Source: Martelella mediterranea (GTDB lineage: Bacteria > Pseudomonadota > Alphaproteobacteria > Rhizobiales > Rhizobiaceae). From it: DNA of 64,000 nt. The DNA lies in contig NZ_SMAR01000013.1 of the NCBI RefSeq assembly GCF_004342225.1, forward strand, positions 32,778-96,777, given 5' to 3'. This document shows positions 1 to 9,655 of this stretch, piece after piece (the first letter of the stretch is position 1; every line of letters starts with the position of its first letter). Position numbers and translations under genes: made by a program. The notes under the pieces were generated by a model. That model was not told the DNA's origin. It worked only from the letters and a program-made list of their open reading frames with translations, and searched no databases.

Positions 1-2
1 GC

Positions 3-626
3 CAGATGGGGTTGCAGCATGTCGTCATTACGTCGGTTGACCGTGACGATCTGGCAGATGGCGGTGCAGAGCACTTCGAGAAAGTGATCTTTGCGATTCG
101 CGCAGCATCACCCTCGACCACAATCGAGGTGTTGACCCCTGACTTTCTGCGCAAACCCGGTGCACTGGAACGTGTGGTTGCCGCTCGGCCGGATGTGTTC
201 AACCATAACCTTGAGACTGTGCCGTCGAACTATCTGACGGTTCGTCCCGGTGCGCGTTATTTCCACTCCATCCGGCTTCTTCAGCGCGTGAAGGAACTTG
301 ATCCGAACATGTTCACCAAGTCCGGCATCATGGTCGGCCTCGGCGAGGAGCGGAACGAAGTTCTTCAGCTGATGGATGATCTGAGAACGGCTGACGTCGA
401 TTTCCTGACGATTGGCCAGTATCTGCAGCCGACCCGCAAGCATCACCGGGTGGTGAAGTTTGTTACGCCAGACGAATTCAAATCCTATGAGACGGTCGCC
501 TATACCAAGGGCTTCCTGATGGTTTCGTCCAGCCCTCTGACGCGTTCATCACACCATGCTGGCGATGACTTTGCGAAACTGCAGGAAAACCGCGCCAAGA
601 AACTGGCACAGATTGCCGCAGAATAA
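3..626 (+). CDS. lipA: Lipoyl synthase, C-terminal part (5' end outside window)
   Basis: LipA is a radical SAM enzyme that inserts two sulfur atoms into octanoyl groups on the E2 and H proteins to make lipoyl cofactors. The frame is open to the left edge, and about 207 residues of a family usually near 320 are present. The segment beginning [20 protein letters not shown] and the C-terminal [10 protein letters not shown] match LipA. The serine in the RSSxHA motif is known to ligate the auxiliary iron-sulfur cluster. The radical SAM CxxxCxxC motif must lie upstream of the window. A GC-rich hairpin (657-682) follows the stop. The identification is secure; the real start cannot be seen. Confidence 0.95.
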   Translation, partial: QMGLQHVVITSVDRDDLADGGAEHFEKVIFAIRAASPSTTIEVLTPDFLRKPGALERVVAARPDVFNHNLETVPSNYLTVRPGARYFHSIRLLQRVKELDPNMFTKSGIMVGLGEERNEVLQLMDDLRTADVDFLTIGQYLQPTRKHHRVVKFVTPDEFKSYETVAYTKGFLMVSSSPLTRSSHHAGDDFAKLQENRAKKLAQIAAE

Positions 627-656
627 GGCTTGCCTGACTGAAAGCCGGCAGGTTAT

Positions 657-682
657 ATCCCCCGTCCTTTCGAACGGGGGAT
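657..682. promoter_or_regulatory. Inverted repeat covering the ribosome-binding site of the next gene
   Basis: A perfect 9-bp inverted repeat, ATCCCCCGT (657-665) and ACGGGGGAT (674-682), encloses an 8-nt loop. No T-run follows, so it is a poor intrinsic terminator. Its right arm contains the only purine-rich Shine-Dalgarno candidate (GGGGG, 676-680), 7 nt before the ATG at 688. It may limit translation of the kinase-like gene or stabilise the lipA mRNA end. The function is inferred. Confidence 0.5.
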
Positions 683-687
683 GTTCC

Positions 688-1251
688 ATGAATATGATCG
701 ATATCGCCGACGCGGCCACGCGGCTGAAAACGGCGCGGCGCATTCTTGTCATCGGCTGCTCAGGCAGCGGCAAGTCGACGCTCGCCCGCGCAATCGCCAC
801 ACGCCGTGATATTCCCTATATTTCGATGGATCGCGATTTCTTCTGGTTGCCGGGCTGGAAAATGCGCGACCGGACCGAAATCGTAAGACTCATGGAAGAG
901 GCGGTAAAGCGCCCTGCATGGATGATCGATGGCACCAGTCCCGGCACCCTGCCGATCCGGCTGGCGCAGGCCGAACTCGTCTTGTGGCCGCGTCCGCCGC
1001 GCCGGATTTCGCTCGCCGGGATCGTGAAACGTCGTTTCCGCTATGCAGGCACGTCCCGACCGGAAATGGCGGAAGGATGTCCGGAACGTCTCAATCTGAA
1101 CTTCCTGCGCTACGTGTGGACGTTTGAGCAAAAGGAAGCGCCGCGCGTTGAGCAGCTGCTGATGCAATCCGGCAATGACATTCCCGTTTGCGTGTTGAAA
1201 TCCTATGCCGAGAACAATGAATTGCTTGCACTTCTCGAGCGGGACTATTAG
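688..1251 (+). CDS. P-loop kinase-like protein (adenylate kinase / FlaR-like family)
   Basis: The 187-residue protein has a clear Walker A motif, GCSGSGKST, at residues 23-31. A segment resembling small nucleoside-monophosphate-kinase-like ATPases follows: ISMDRDFFWLPGW, then WMIDGTSPGTL. This matches the group loosely called DNA topology modulation protein FlaR, whose substrate is not firmly known. I chose the ATG at 688 because a G-rich Shine-Dalgarno precedes it and the more upstream frame runs back into lipA. It lies between lipA and the COQ10-like gene, 9 nt before the latter, so it may be cotranscribed. The fold assignment is good; the function is open. Confidence 0.8.
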   Translation: MNMIDIADAATRLKTARRILVIGCSGSGKSTLARAIATRRDIPYISMDRDFFWLPGWKMRDRTEIVRLMEEAVKRPAWMIDGTSPGTLPIRLAQAELVLWPRPPRRISLAGIVKRRFRYAGTSRPEMAEGCPERLNLNFLRYVWTFEQKEAPRVEQLLMQSGNDIPVCVLKSYAENNELLALLERDY

Positions 1252-1260
1252 CTGACAATT

Positions 1261-1707
1261 ATGCCTGAGTTTAAGACAACCCGCCACGTGAACCATTCTG
1301 CCGAGCGCATGTTCGATCTCGTTGCCGATATCGAGCAGTATCCGGATTTTCTCCCGCTCTGCGAAGCCCTGTCTGTCCGTTCCAGTCGTGAACAAAATGG
1401 CAAGACACTGCTGATCGCCGACATGACTGTTGGCTATAAAGGTATTCGCGAGAGTTTTACCACACAGGTTCTTCTGAACCGCGAGGAGCGGAAAATCGAC
1501 GTCAAATATGTCGATGGTCCGTTCCGCTTCCTCGAAAACCACTGGCGTTTTGACCCGGCAGGCGAGGGCGCCTGCGATGTTGCTTTTTATATCAACTACG
1601 AGTTCAAAAATCGCATTCTGGGGGCGATGATGGGATCGATGTTTGATCGTGCATTTCGCAAATTTGCCGAGGCATTTGAAGCCCGCGCCGACAGTATTTA
1701 CGCCTGA
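1261..1707 (+). CDS. Coenzyme Q-binding COQ10 / START-domain (RatA-like) protein
   Basis: This 148-residue single-domain protein has the polyketide-cyclase/START fold typical of COQ10 and RatA. Telling segments are NHSAERMFDLVADIEQYPDFLPLC near the N-terminus (split here as NHSAERMFDLVAD then IEQYPDFLPLC), HWRFDPAG in the middle, and a C-terminal helix with FDRAFRKFAEAFEARA. In alphaproteobacteria such proteins near lipA are annotated as COQ10-like ubiquinone-binding factors that support respiration. The RatA toxin label used for some gammaproteobacterial homologues seems less apt because no RatB partner is adjacent. Its 3' end overlaps the convergent cinA gene by 10 bp. Confidence 0.85.
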   Translation: MPEFKTTRHVNHSAERMFDLVADIEQYPDFLPLCEALSVRSSREQNGKTLLIADMTVGYKGIRESFTTQVLLNREERKIDVKYVDGPFRFLENHWRFDPAGEGACDVAFYINYEFKNRILGAMMGSMFDRAFRKFAEAFEARADSIYA

Positions 1708-2198
1708 GCCAGACCTTCCAGCATGCCAAGTGCGGTTCTGACTGTTGCCCTGCGGATTGCAGCGCGACCGATATCGCCATACCGACTCTCTATATGATGA
1801 ACCTTTCCGGCCCGATTACGGGCGACAAGATGAACCAGACCAATTGGTTTTTCCTCTGATCCGCCGGATGGACCTGCGATACCGGTGACGGCGACAGAAA
1901 GGTGGGCATTTGAACGCCACAATGCGCCGGAAGCCATCTGCAAGGCCGTTTCTCGCGAGACCGCACCGAAATCTTCAAGCGTGTCGGGCCGAACGCCCAG
2001 CATTTCCATTTTTGCTTCATTCGAGTAAGTGACGAAGCCCCGGTCGACAACGGCGGAGGCACCGGCAATTTCCGTCAGTGCTGCTGCTATCAGGCCACCA
2101 GTGCACGATTCCGCGGTAACGATCGATTGGCCGGTGCGCGTGCAATATTCAACGAGCGTGCGTGAACGTTCTTCGAGATCGGGATCAAGAATGCTCAT
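1698..2198 (-). CDS. cinA: CinA C-terminal domain protein (nicotinamide-nucleotide amidase, PncC type)
   Basis: The 166-residue protein consists only of the CinA C-terminal amidase domain and lacks the N-terminal MoCF-like domain of long CinA proteins. The family hydrolyses NMN to nicotinate mononucleotide for pyridine-nucleotide salvage. Diagnostic segments are [21 protein letters not shown] and [21 protein letters not shown]. Its start overlaps the ispDF stop by 4 bp, so the two genes are translationally coupled. The ispDF-cinA order is common in this bacterial order. The family call is firm; the precise activity rests on homology. Confidence 0.9.
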   Translation of the reverse strand: MSILDPDLEERSRTLVEYCTRTGQSIVTAESCTGGLIAAALTEIAGASAVVDRGFVTYSNEAKMEMLGVRPDTLEDFGAVSRETALQMASGALWRSNAHLSVAVTGIAGPSGGSEEKPIGLVHLVARNRAGKVHHIESRYGDIGRAAIRRATVRTALGMLEGLAQA

Positions 2199-3400
2199 GA
2201 AATAACTCCATAACTGACCGTCGCGGTTGCAATGGCGGCTATACCTTCGCCCCGTCCGACGAAGCCGATTGTTTCATTCGTTGTCGCTTTTACAGAGCAT
2301 CGCGCCATGTCGATTTTCAGACAATGTGACAGGCTTTCGCGCATCGCGAGGCGATGAGGCCCAATTTTGGGGGCTTCTGCGATCAGGCTGACATCGGCAT
2401 TGAGAATGACGCCGCCTTTTTCGCGGACAATGGCGGCTGCATGGGCCAGAAATATGTTCGAGGCCGCGCCGCGCCATTGTGGATCGGATGGCGGGAAATG
2501 GTCGCCAATGTCGCCTTCGCCACACGTCGCCAGCAGGGCGTCTGTCAGCGCATGCATGGCTACGTCGGCGTCTGAATGGCCTGAAAGCATCATGTTATGC
2601 GGAATGAAAACGCCGCACAGCGTGACGCCATCGCCCGGTACAAGCTTATGCACATCATAGCCGTTACCGGTTCTGATATCCGCTACGAGGTTTCTGGAGA
2701 GTTTTTCGTCGGCCATGGCGATGTCCCGTTTCAAGGTCAGTTTGACATTGTCCGCGAGCCCTTCAACCAGTCTGACTGGCATGCCAGCCCATTCGGCAAT
2801 GCCGGCATCGTCGGTGAAGTCCGTCCGGCCTTCTTCAACCGCTTTTCGATGCGCTGTGATGATCGGTTCAAATGCGAAAGCCTGCGGTGTTTGCGCAGCA
2901 TAGAGCCCAGTTCGCGATACAGTATCGGCTACGAACTGGTTTGTGTCTGCCTTTTTTAGAGTATCAGCTACAGCGATAGCCGGGAGTACCGCCTGAGCAC
3001 CGGCCTTAAGGGCGTCAGCAATCCGATCCAGGAGCGCGAGATCGAAGAACGGTCTGACGGCATCATGGATGAGAACGTGGCTGGGGTGGGTGTCTTCGAG
3101 TGCCGACAGGCCGGCGAGAACAGATTGCTGGCGCGTTGCCCCGCCGTGAACAAAACGGATATTCTTTGCATCAGGAACTTTCGCAAGAGCTTCGCCGAAA
3201 AGGTTTTCATCATCGGGATGGATGACAACCACGACATCAGGCGCCGACCAGCGAGAAAACTGGGCGATTGTATGTGTGATAACAGGCTTTCCGCCAATCA
3301 GACGGTACTGCTTCGGGCCTTCCTCCGGTGCGCCCGCGCGCTCGCCCCGACCGGCGGCGACAATCACGATTGCAGGCTTGAAGCTTTTGCTCTGATACAT
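2195..3400 (-). CDS. ispDF: Bifunctional IspD/IspF enzyme of the MEP isoprenoid pathway
   Basis: This 401-residue fusion carries two MEP-pathway steps. Residues about 8-230 are IspD, the cytidylyltransferase for 2-C-methyl-D-erythritol 4-phosphate, with [19 protein letters not shown] and IHDAVRPF. Residues about 243-401 are IspF, the 2,4-cyclodiphosphate synthase, beginning GNGYDVHKL with the metal-binding DxH, then [17 protein letters not shown]. The IspDF fusion is characteristic of alpha- and epsilonproteobacteria. It is the first gene of a minus-strand pair with cinA. The region 3401-3556, shared with the divergent dusB, should hold both promoters, though I cannot place them confidently. 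Confidence 0.96.
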   Translation of the reverse strand: MYQSKSFKPAIVIVAAGRGERAGAPEEGPKQYRLIGGKPVITHTIAQFSRWSAPDVVVVIHPDDENLFGEALAKVPDAKNIRFVHGGATRQQSVLAGLSALEDTHPSHVLIHDAVRPFFDLALLDRIADALKAGAQAVLPAIAVADTLKKADTNQFVADTVSRTGLYAAQTPQAFAFEPIITAHRKAVEEGRTDFTDDAGIAEWAGMPVRLVEGLADNVKLTLKRDIAMADEKLSRNLVADIRTGNGYDVHKLVPGDGVTLCGVFIPHNMMLSGHSDADVAMHALTDALLATCGEGDIGDHFPPSDPQWRGAASNIFLAHAAAIVREKGGVILNADVSLIAEAPKIGPHRLAMRESLSHCLKIDMARCSVKATTNETIGFVGRGEGIAAIATATVSYGVIS

Positions 3401-3556
3401 GACTGATCAAGGTCTCGTCTTTTGATTCAGGGGTGGCGGGACGTTACGCAGTTTCTGCCAAAATTCCAGCATCTGCCTAATTTTTATAACGTCAGGCTGA
3501 AATTGCTTGGCAACGCGTACGGACTTGTCTAAAAATACGGCAAAGTACTGGGCTGC

Positions 3557-4570
3557 GTGAAAGATAGTCATTTGCCTCTTTTCAAATCATCGGATTCGTT
3601 TTGCATCGGCGAGATGGCAATCCGGAATCGTGTTATTCTTGCGCCTATGTCAGGTGTCACGGATTTGCCGTTCAGGCAACTGGCGTGGCGCCATGGTGCT
3701 GGTCTTGTTGTGACTGAAATGATCGCCAGTCGTGAGTTGACATTTAATGTTGCGGAAAGCTGGTCGCGCCTGAAAGGAGCCGGTTTGAAGCCGCACATGG
3801 TTCAGCTTGCCGGACGTGATCCTGAGGTTATGGCAGATGCAGCGCGCATTGCGGCAGATAATGGTGCGGATATCATCGATATCAATATGGGATGCCCGGC
3901 CAAGAAGGTTGTTGGCGGCTATACGGGGTCCGCGCTCATGCGCGAGCCGGAACGCGCACTTGCGATTATTGAGGCGACTGTGAAGGCGGTCGACATTCCG
4001 GTTACGGTAAAAATGCGACTCGGTTGGGATGAGCAGTCCCTCAACGCAGCCGAACTGGCCTTCGCCGCTCAGGAGGCCGGCGCGCAGGCCATAACGGTTC
4101 ATGGCCGGACACGAATGCAGTTTTACAAGGGCAGAGCGAACTGGGATGCTGTTCATCGCGTGGCGGAGAAAATTACGGTTCCTTTCATTGCCAATGGCGA
4201 TATTGCGCGTAATCAGGATGTGAGCACTTTGCTGGGGAAAAGCGGTATTGACGCGGTAATGGTTGGCAGAGCCTGTCAGGGGCGACCGTGGCATGTCGGT
4301 GTGCTGGCAGGGGCGATAGAGCCCACTAGTGCCGAGAAGATCAATATTGCTCTGGAACACTATGAAATGATTTTGTCTTTTTATGGTGCGGAAGTTGGTG
4401 TGCGGCATGCAAGAAAACATCTCGGTTGGTATATGGAGGAACTTGCTCCCAATGCAGAGCCAGATGCAAGAGCGGCTCTGATGACCGAAACCGTTCCAAA
4501 TGAAGCACTGAGACGCTTTTCAGCTATCCTTCAACGCGCATTATATAAAACAGAGAAAGAAGCGGCATGA
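3557..4570 (+). CDS. dusB: tRNA-dihydrouridine synthase (DusB/NifR3 family)
   Basis: DusB reduces specific tRNA uridines to dihydrouridine using FMN and NADPH. The protein (337 residues with a GTG start) has the TIM-barrel opening [20 protein letters not shown], the catalytic Cys113 in [19 protein letters not shown], and the FMN-phosphate-binding segment FIANGDI followed by [13 protein letters not shown]. Nothing in frame upstream is better; an internal ATG at 3614 would still keep the catalytic domain. In rhizobia this gene, historically nifR3, leads the ntrBC operon. Here its stop overlaps ntrB by 4 bp (ATGA), so it is very likely cotranscribed with the nitrogen regulators. Confidence 0.93.
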   Translation: MKDSHLPLFKSSDSFCIGEMAIRNRVILAPMSGVTDLPFRQLAWRHGAGLVVTEMIASRELTFNVAESWSRLKGAGLKPHMVQLAGRDPEVMADAARIAADNGADIIDINMGCPAKKVVGGYTGSALMREPERALAIIEATVKAVDIPVTVKMRLGWDEQSLNAAELAFAAQEAGAQAITVHGRTRMQFYKGRANWDAVHRVAEKITVPFIANGDIARNQDVSTLLGKSGIDAVMVGRACQGRPWHVGVLAGAIEPTSAEKINIALEHYEMILSFYGAEVGVRHARKHLGWYMEELAPNAEPDARAALMTETVPNEALRRFSAILQRALYKTEKEAA

Positions 4571-5724
4571 AAACGCCAAAAGGGATCGGTCAGGCGCGCT
4601 TGCCTGCCGAATCGGTAGCGCTCGAGGTATTGAACGCCATTCAGAATCCGGTGGTTCTCATCGATCATGAAGGGCTGATTTCCTATTCAAACTGGGAGGC
4701 CGAAGTTTTCTTCGGTTCAAGTGCTGCGCATCTCGCGCGCAAAACCCTTGAACAGTTCATTCCTTATGACAGCCCTCTGCTTTCGCTGATCGATCAGGTT
4801 CGCAAACGTCGCGCACCTGTGAATGAATACAGGGTCGACTTGTCGTCGCCAAAACTGGGCCAGGAAAAGCTGGTCGATATCTATGTCGCACCTGTTGGTG
4901 ATGAAGGCTCTGTCGTGCTTGTTCTTCAGGTCCGTTCCATGGCCGACAAGATTGACCGCCAGCTCGTTCACAGGGCGGCTGCGCGCTCCGTCACCGGGCT
5001 GGCCTCGATGCTCGCGCATGAAATTAAAAATCCGCTCTCCGGCATTCGTGGTGCAGCGCAGCTTCTTGAAACCAATGCCAGTGATGAGGATCGGGCGCTT
5101 ACACGTCTGATCTGCGATGAGTCGGACCGGATCGTGTCGCTTGTGGATCGTATGGAAGTCTTCTCCGATGAACGGCCGATTGACCGCGTTCCACTTAATA
5201 TCCATTCGGTTCTCGACCACGTTAAGGCGGTTGCGAAGGCCGGGTTTGCACGAAATATCAGGATTTCGGAAGAATATGACCCTTCACTGCCGCTGATTTT
5301 CGCCAATCGCGATCAGCTTGTGCAGGTGTTTCTCAACCTGATCAAAAATGCCTCGGAGGCGGTTTCCGACCGGCCCGACGGAGAGATTGTGCTGACCTCG
5401 GCATACCGGCCCGGCATGCGCATGTCTGTTGCCGGCAGTCAGGAGAAAATTTCTCTGCCGCTTGAATTTTGCGTCCACGACAATGGGCCGGGCGTGCCTC
5501 AGGACCTGATGTCGCATCTTTTTGACCCCTTTATCACGACAAAGCCGAACGGAACCGGTCTTGGGCTTGCGCTTGTTGCCAAGATCATTGGTGGACATGG
5601 CGGTATTGTCGAATGTGACAGTGCCAGTGGCCGCACAACGTTCAGAATTCTCATGCCGGTCTCGAAAGATGTCGCGGCTATGCCTTCCGCGCAGATGGAT
5701 GAAAAGTCAGGAAAAGAACAATGA
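4567..5724 (+). CDS. ntrB: Nitrogen regulation sensor histidine kinase/phosphatase NtrB
   Basis: This 385-residue cytoplasmic kinase has a PAS domain (about residues 17-125), a dimerisation domain with the phospho-acceptor His151 in [21 protein letters not shown], and an HATPase domain with [23 protein letters not shown] and [13 protein letters not shown]. It has no membrane segment, as expected for NtrB. NtrB phosphorylates or dephosphorylates NtrC under control of unmodified PII protein; a glnB gene lies at 40465 in this window. It overlaps dusB and ntrC by 4 bp each, forming a tightly coupled operon. Confidence 0.95.
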   Translation: MKTPKGIGQARLPAESVALEVLNAIQNPVVLIDHEGLISYSNWEAEVFFGSSAAHLARKTLEQFIPYDSPLLSLIDQVRKRRAPVNEYRVDLSSPKLGQEKLVDIYVAPVGDEGSVVLVLQVRSMADKIDRQLVHRAAARSVTGLASMLAHEIKNPLSGIRGAAQLLETNASDEDRALTRLICDESDRIVSLVDRMEVFSDERPIDRVPLNIHSVLDHVKAVAKAGFARNIRISEEYDPSLPLIFANRDQLVQVFLNLIKNASEAVSDRPDGEIVLTSAYRPGMRMSVAGSQEKISLPLEFCVHDNGPGVPQDLMSHLFDPFITTKPNGTGLGLALVAKIIGGHGGIVECDSASGRTTFRILMPVSKDVAAMPSAQMDEKSGKEQ

Positions 5725-7184
5725 CAGCCACCATTCTTGTCGCCGACGATGATGCAGCAATCCGTACAGTGCTCAATCAGGCACTCAGCCGCGCAGGCTA
5801 CGATGTCCGTATCACCGCCAATGCAGCTACACTCTGGCGCTGGGTTTCCTCCGGTGATGGCGATCTTGTGCTGACCGATGTCGTCATGCCTGATGAAAAC
5901 GCTTTCGATCTTCTGCCGCGTATAAAGAAATCTCGCCCGGATCTGCCGGTTATCGTTATGAGTGCGCAGAATACGTTTATGACGGCGGTTAAGGCCTCGG
6001 AGAAGGGTGCTTACGACTATCTTCCAAAGCCCTTCGATCTGACAGAGCTGATCGGCATTGTCGGGCGTGCACTTTCCGAGCCGAAGCGCAAGCCTGCGCA
6101 GCTCGGTGACGATATGCAGGACGGCATGCCCCTGGTGGGGCGTTCGGCTGCAATGCAGGAGATTTACCGCGTTCTCGCCCGTTTGATGCAGACGGATCTG
6201 ACGCTGATGATCACCGGGGAATCGGGTACGGGCAAGGAGCTGGTCGCCCGCGCTTTGCATGATTACGGCAAGCGCCGCAACGGGCCGTTTGTGGCGATCA
6301 ATATGGCCGCTATTCCACGGGATCTGATTGAGTCGGAGCTTTTCGGACACGAAAAGGGCGCCTTTACCGGGGCGCAGACCCGCTCAACCGGTCGTTTCGA
6401 GCAGGCTGAAGGCGGCACGCTTTTCCTTGATGAGATCGGTGATATGCCAATGGATGCGCAGACCCGTCTCCTGCGCGTGCTTCAGCAGGGGGAATACACC
6501 ACCGTTGGCGGGCGCACGCCCATTCGAACCGATGTGCGGATCGTCGCCGCGACCAATAAAGATCTCAAGCAATCCATCCACCAAGGACTCTTCCGTGAAG
6601 ACCTGTTTTACCGGCTGAATGTCGTGCCTCTGCGGCTGCCGCCTCTGCGTGAACGTGCCGAGGATATCGGCGATCTCGTGCGTCACTTCGTGCAGGAGGG
6701 GGAAACAGAGGGGCTTGGCGGCAAGCGCTTTGAGCAGGGTGCTTTGGATGTAATGAAGTCATATCCGTGGCCGGGCAATGTGCGCGAACTCGAAAATCTG
6801 GTTCGACGGCTGATGGCGCTTTACCCTCAGGATGTCATGACCCGTGAGATTGTGGAGCAGGAGCTCAGGGCCGATCAACCGGAGGCGCCGGCAGAAACGG
6901 CGGCTACACGCAGTGGAACGCCGACAATTGCGCAGGCCGTGGAAGAAAACATGCGGAGCTATTTTGCCAGTTTTGGTGAAAGTCTTCCGCCCTCCGGGCT
7001 TTATGAGCGCGTTTTAAATGAGGTCGAATATCCCTTGATACTCGCTGCATTGACGGCAACTCGGGGGAACCAGATCCGTGCTGCCGATCTTCTTGGTCTC
7101 AATCGCAACACGCTTCGAAAGAAAATTCGTGAGCTTGGTGTGTCTGTCTACCGCAGTTCAAGGGGCACAGCATCGTCCTCTTAG
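5721..7184 (+). CDS. ntrC: Nitrogen regulation response regulator NtrC (sigma54 activator)
   Basis: This 487-residue NtrC has three domains. The receiver carries phospho-acceptor Asp53 ([10 protein letters not shown]). The AAA+ domain has Walker [12 protein letters not shown], the sigma54-contacting loop GAFTGA in [20 protein letters not shown], and Walker [13 protein letters not shown]. The Fis-type helix-turn-helix at the C-terminus includes [22 protein letters not shown]. It activates sigma54 promoters of nitrogen-assimilation genes when phosphorylated by NtrB. The glnB-glnA promoter candidate at 40388 is a plausible target in this window. All functional motifs are intact. Confidence 0.96.
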   Translation: MTATILVADDDAAIRTVLNQALSRAGYDVRITANAATLWRWVSSGDGDLVLTDVVMPDENAFDLLPRIKKSRPDLPVIVMSAQNTFMTAVKASEKGAYDYLPKPFDLTELIGIVGRALSEPKRKPAQLGDDMQDGMPLVGRSAAMQEIYRVLARLMQTDLTLMITGESGTGKELVARALHDYGKRRNGPFVAINMAAIPRDLIESELFGHEKGAFTGAQTRSTGRFEQAEGGTLFLDEIGDMPMDAQTRLLRVLQQGEYTTVGGRTPIRTDVRIVAATNKDLKQSIHQGLFREDLFYRLNVVPLRLPPLRERAEDIGDLVRHFVQEGETEGLGGKRFEQGALDVMKSYPWPGNVRELENLVRRLMALYPQDVMTREIVEQELRADQPEAPAETAATRSGTPTIAQAVEENMRSYFASFGESLPPSGLYERVLNEVEYPLILAALTATRGNQIRAADLLGLNRNTLRKKIRELGVSVYRSSRGTASSS

Positions 7185-7212
7185 GGTTGTTTTCTGTTCC
7201 GTCACAATCAAA

Positions 7213-7243
7213 TGGCACAATGCTTTCCGTTGCATTTGTGCCA
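7213..7243. repeat. Interrupted inverted repeat between ntrC and ntrY
   Basis: TGGCACAA (7213-7220) pairs with TTGTGCCA (7236-7243), and inner TGC and GCA extend the match. It sits 29 bp after ntrC and about 100 bp before the ntrY start, in the only real gap of the ntr gene run. No T-run follows, so it is not a classical terminator. It could be an operator for an ntrY promoter or an mRNA hairpin. Confidence 0.4.
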
Positions 7244-7345
7244 CAATCTGTTGCATAAACTATCATCTCGTATTTGGATTCGCCGGTTGGAAAAGCAGGC
7301 CGTGAAGACACTGCGGGAAAACAAACATCAAACAGATCGCAGAGT

Positions 7346-9655
7346 ATGACGGCGGATACGGAAAGAAATCCGGAGTTTTTCCGGCATGACCCGGATGAGG
7401 ATGGTGCTACGGTCAGCGGCGCTTATGGCCGTGGCGGTATGCGTGCGATTCTCCGTTCTCCGGGAATGTTTATCGTGGCCGGAGCGCTGCTGACAGCATT
7501 TCTCTCGTTGTTCATCCTTCTGGGGCTGACGCCCTTCAAGCCGACTGGCCGTGTCGTTGCAGGTCTTGTTGCGGCCAACTCTCTTTTCGTGCTGACGCTG
7601 ATTTTCCTCATCGGGCGCGAGGTGCGGCAGCTTTTGAAGGCCAGGCACCGCGGGCGGGCTGCGGCCCAGCTTCATATTCGGATCGTTCTTCTTTTTGCCA
7701 TTGTGGCTGTCACGCCTGCGATTATTGTCGCAATTTTCGCCACTCTGACACTGAATGCCGGTCTTGATCGCTGGTTTGCCATGCGCACACAATCGATCGT
7801 GCAGTCTTCGCTCAATGTTGCGCAGGCCTACATGATGGAGAATGCCAGCTACCTGCAGGGCCAGACGCTTTCTATGGGCAATGATCTGGAGCGCAACCGG
7901 TCGCTCTTCTATCTCGATCGCACAGGCTTTACTGACCTCATGACCCGTCAGGCGCGCGGACGTGGCATGCTTGGGGCATTTCTTGTGCGTGACGATGGCA
8001 GCATCATCGCACAGGCCGATGTTAGCGATGACGCGCCTTTACCCGATATTCCTGAGGATGCGCTTGAAAAGGCAGCAGCCGGGACGCCCACACTGATTCC
8101 GCCGGGGGAAACGAACCTCGTCGGGGCTATCATTGCGCTGGAGGCTTTGCCGGACACATATCTTTATACAGTCCGTTCCGTTGATCCCAGTGTCATGGGC
8201 GCAATGCGCATGATCGAGGACAACTTCTCAGAGTATAAATCGATGGAAACCGGCCGGTTTTCCATTCAGGTGGCCTTTGCTGTCCTTTATCTCGGTTTTG
8301 CGCTCATCGTTCTTCTGGCTGCGATCTGGACCGGGATTGCGGTGGCTGACAGGATTGTTCTGCCTATCCGGCTTTTGATTGGTGCTGCTGACCAGGTTGC
8401 GACGGGGGATCTGAAGGTCGCAGTTCCGGTTCGAACCATTGACGGCGACGTTGGCCGGTTGTCCAAGACGTTTAACAAGATGGTTGCGGAAATTCGTGCG
8501 CAGCAGCGCGAAGTGCTGCTTGCCAAGGACGAGGTAGACGACCGCAGGCGGTTTATTGAAGCCGTGCTTTCCGGTGTGACGGCTGCTGTAATCGGTGTCG
8601 ATGCGGATCGCACGATTACGATTGTGAACCTTTCAGCGGAACAGTTGCTTGCTGTTCATGCTGACGATTTGCTGGGGCAGAAACTGGAAAACATTGCGCC
8701 AGAGATTGATGTCGTGATGACGGCAGCAATGCGCAGAAGCCGGAAAAATTTCCGCCGGCAGATCAATCTGATGCGTCTTGGAAAAGAGCGGACTCTTTCC
8801 GTTCAGGTCACAAAGGAAGATTCGCGGGATGGGACGGAAGCCTATGTGATCACTCTGGATGACATTACAGATCTTATCATTGCGCAGCGCTCATCGGCAT
8901 GGGCGGATGTTGCCAGACGCATCGCGCATGAGATCAAAAATCCTCTTACGCCAATCCAGTTGTCTGCCGAAAGGATCAAGCGGCGGTTTGGCCGCAAAAT
9001 CGATAGCGAAGAGGATCGCGCTGTATTTGATCAGTGCACGGATACGATTGTCCGTCAGGTTGGTGACATCGGGCGGATGGTGGATGAATTCTCCGCCTTT
9101 GCCCGCATGCCTAAGCCCTCGAAATCACAGGGCGATCTGCGCAGTATCATAACTGATGCTATTTTCCTGCGTGAGATGGGGCGCACAGATATCAGCTTCT
9201 TGCGTGAACTCGGAGATGAGCCACTCGTGGGATCATTTGACGAGCGCATGCTTGGACAGGCGTTTGCAAATTTGATTAAGAACGCAGTTGAAGCTATTGA
9301 TGCTGTTCCTCATTCTGATTTTTCCGGGGAGAGAAAAGTGCTTGTCTCCGCCAGCCACGACAAGGTTCGTGACCGCTATATTGTTGACTTTATCGACAGC
9401 GGCAAAGGCTTACCCGTGGAAAATCGCCATATGATCCTGGAGCCCTATATTACCATGCGTGAGAAGGGGACGGGGCTTGGTCTGGCTATCGTGCGTAAAA
9501 TCATCGAAGAGCACGGTGGTAAGCTGGAACTGCATGACGCACCGGAAGATTTTGCTGAAGGGCATGGCGCGATGATCCGCGTGGAACTGCCGCACGTGCA
9601 TGACGCAGAAAGCATGCGCGAAGACAAAGATAGGGAAGATATTGATGGCCTCTGA
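7346..9655 (+). CDS. ntrY: Membrane sensor histidine kinase NtrY
   Basis: NtrY pairs with NtrX in nitrogen and redox sensing. From the ATG at 7346 the protein has 769 residues. Several hydrophobic segments lie near the N-terminus (MFIVAGALLTAFLSLFILLG, then one around VLTLIFLIG and one around IVLLFAIVAVTPAIIVAIF), followed by a periplasmic region, another membrane segment (AVLYLGFALIVLLAAIW), HAMP, PAS, the His528 box ([20 protein letters not shown]) and an HATPase domain with GTGLGLAIVRKII. A longer TTG-started version from 7274 is possible but adds a low-complexity tail. The ntrX start overlaps its 3' end by 11 bp. Confidence 0.94.
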   Translation: MTADTERNPEFFRHDPDEDGATVSGAYGRGGMRAILRSPGMFIVAGALLTAFLSLFILLGLTPFKPTGRVVAGLVAANSLFVLTLIFLIGREVRQLLKARHRGRAAAQLHIRIVLLFAIVAVTPAIIVAIFATLTLNAGLDRWFAMRTQSIVQSSLNVAQAYMMENASYLQGQTLSMGNDLERNRSLFYLDRTGFTDLMTRQARGRGMLGAFLVRDDGSIIAQADVSDDAPLPDIPEDALEKAAAGTPTLIPPGETNLVGAIIALEALPDTYLYTVRSVDPSVMGAMRMIEDNFSEYKSMETGRFSIQVAFAVLYLGFALIVLLAAIWTGIAVADRIVLPIRLLIGAADQVATGDLKVAVPVRTIDGDVGRLSKTFNKMVAEIRAQQREVLLAKDEVDDRRRFIEAVLSGVTAAVIGVDADRTITIVNLSAEQLLAVHADDLLGQKLENIAPEIDVVMTAAMRRSRKNFRRQINLMRLGKERTLSVQVTKEDSRDGTEAYVITLDDITDLIIAQRSSAWADVARRIAHEIKNPLTPIQLSAERIKRRFGRKIDSEEDRAVFDQCTDTIVRQVGDIGRMVDEFSAFARMPKPSKSQGDLRSIITDAIFLREMGRTDISFLRELGDEPLVGSFDERMLGQAFANLIKNAVEAIDAVPHSDFSGERKVLVSASHDKVRDRYIVDFIDSGKGLPVENRHMILEPYITMREKGTGLGLAIVRKIIEEHGGKLELHDAPEDFAEGHGAMIRVELPHVHDAESMREDKDREDIDGL

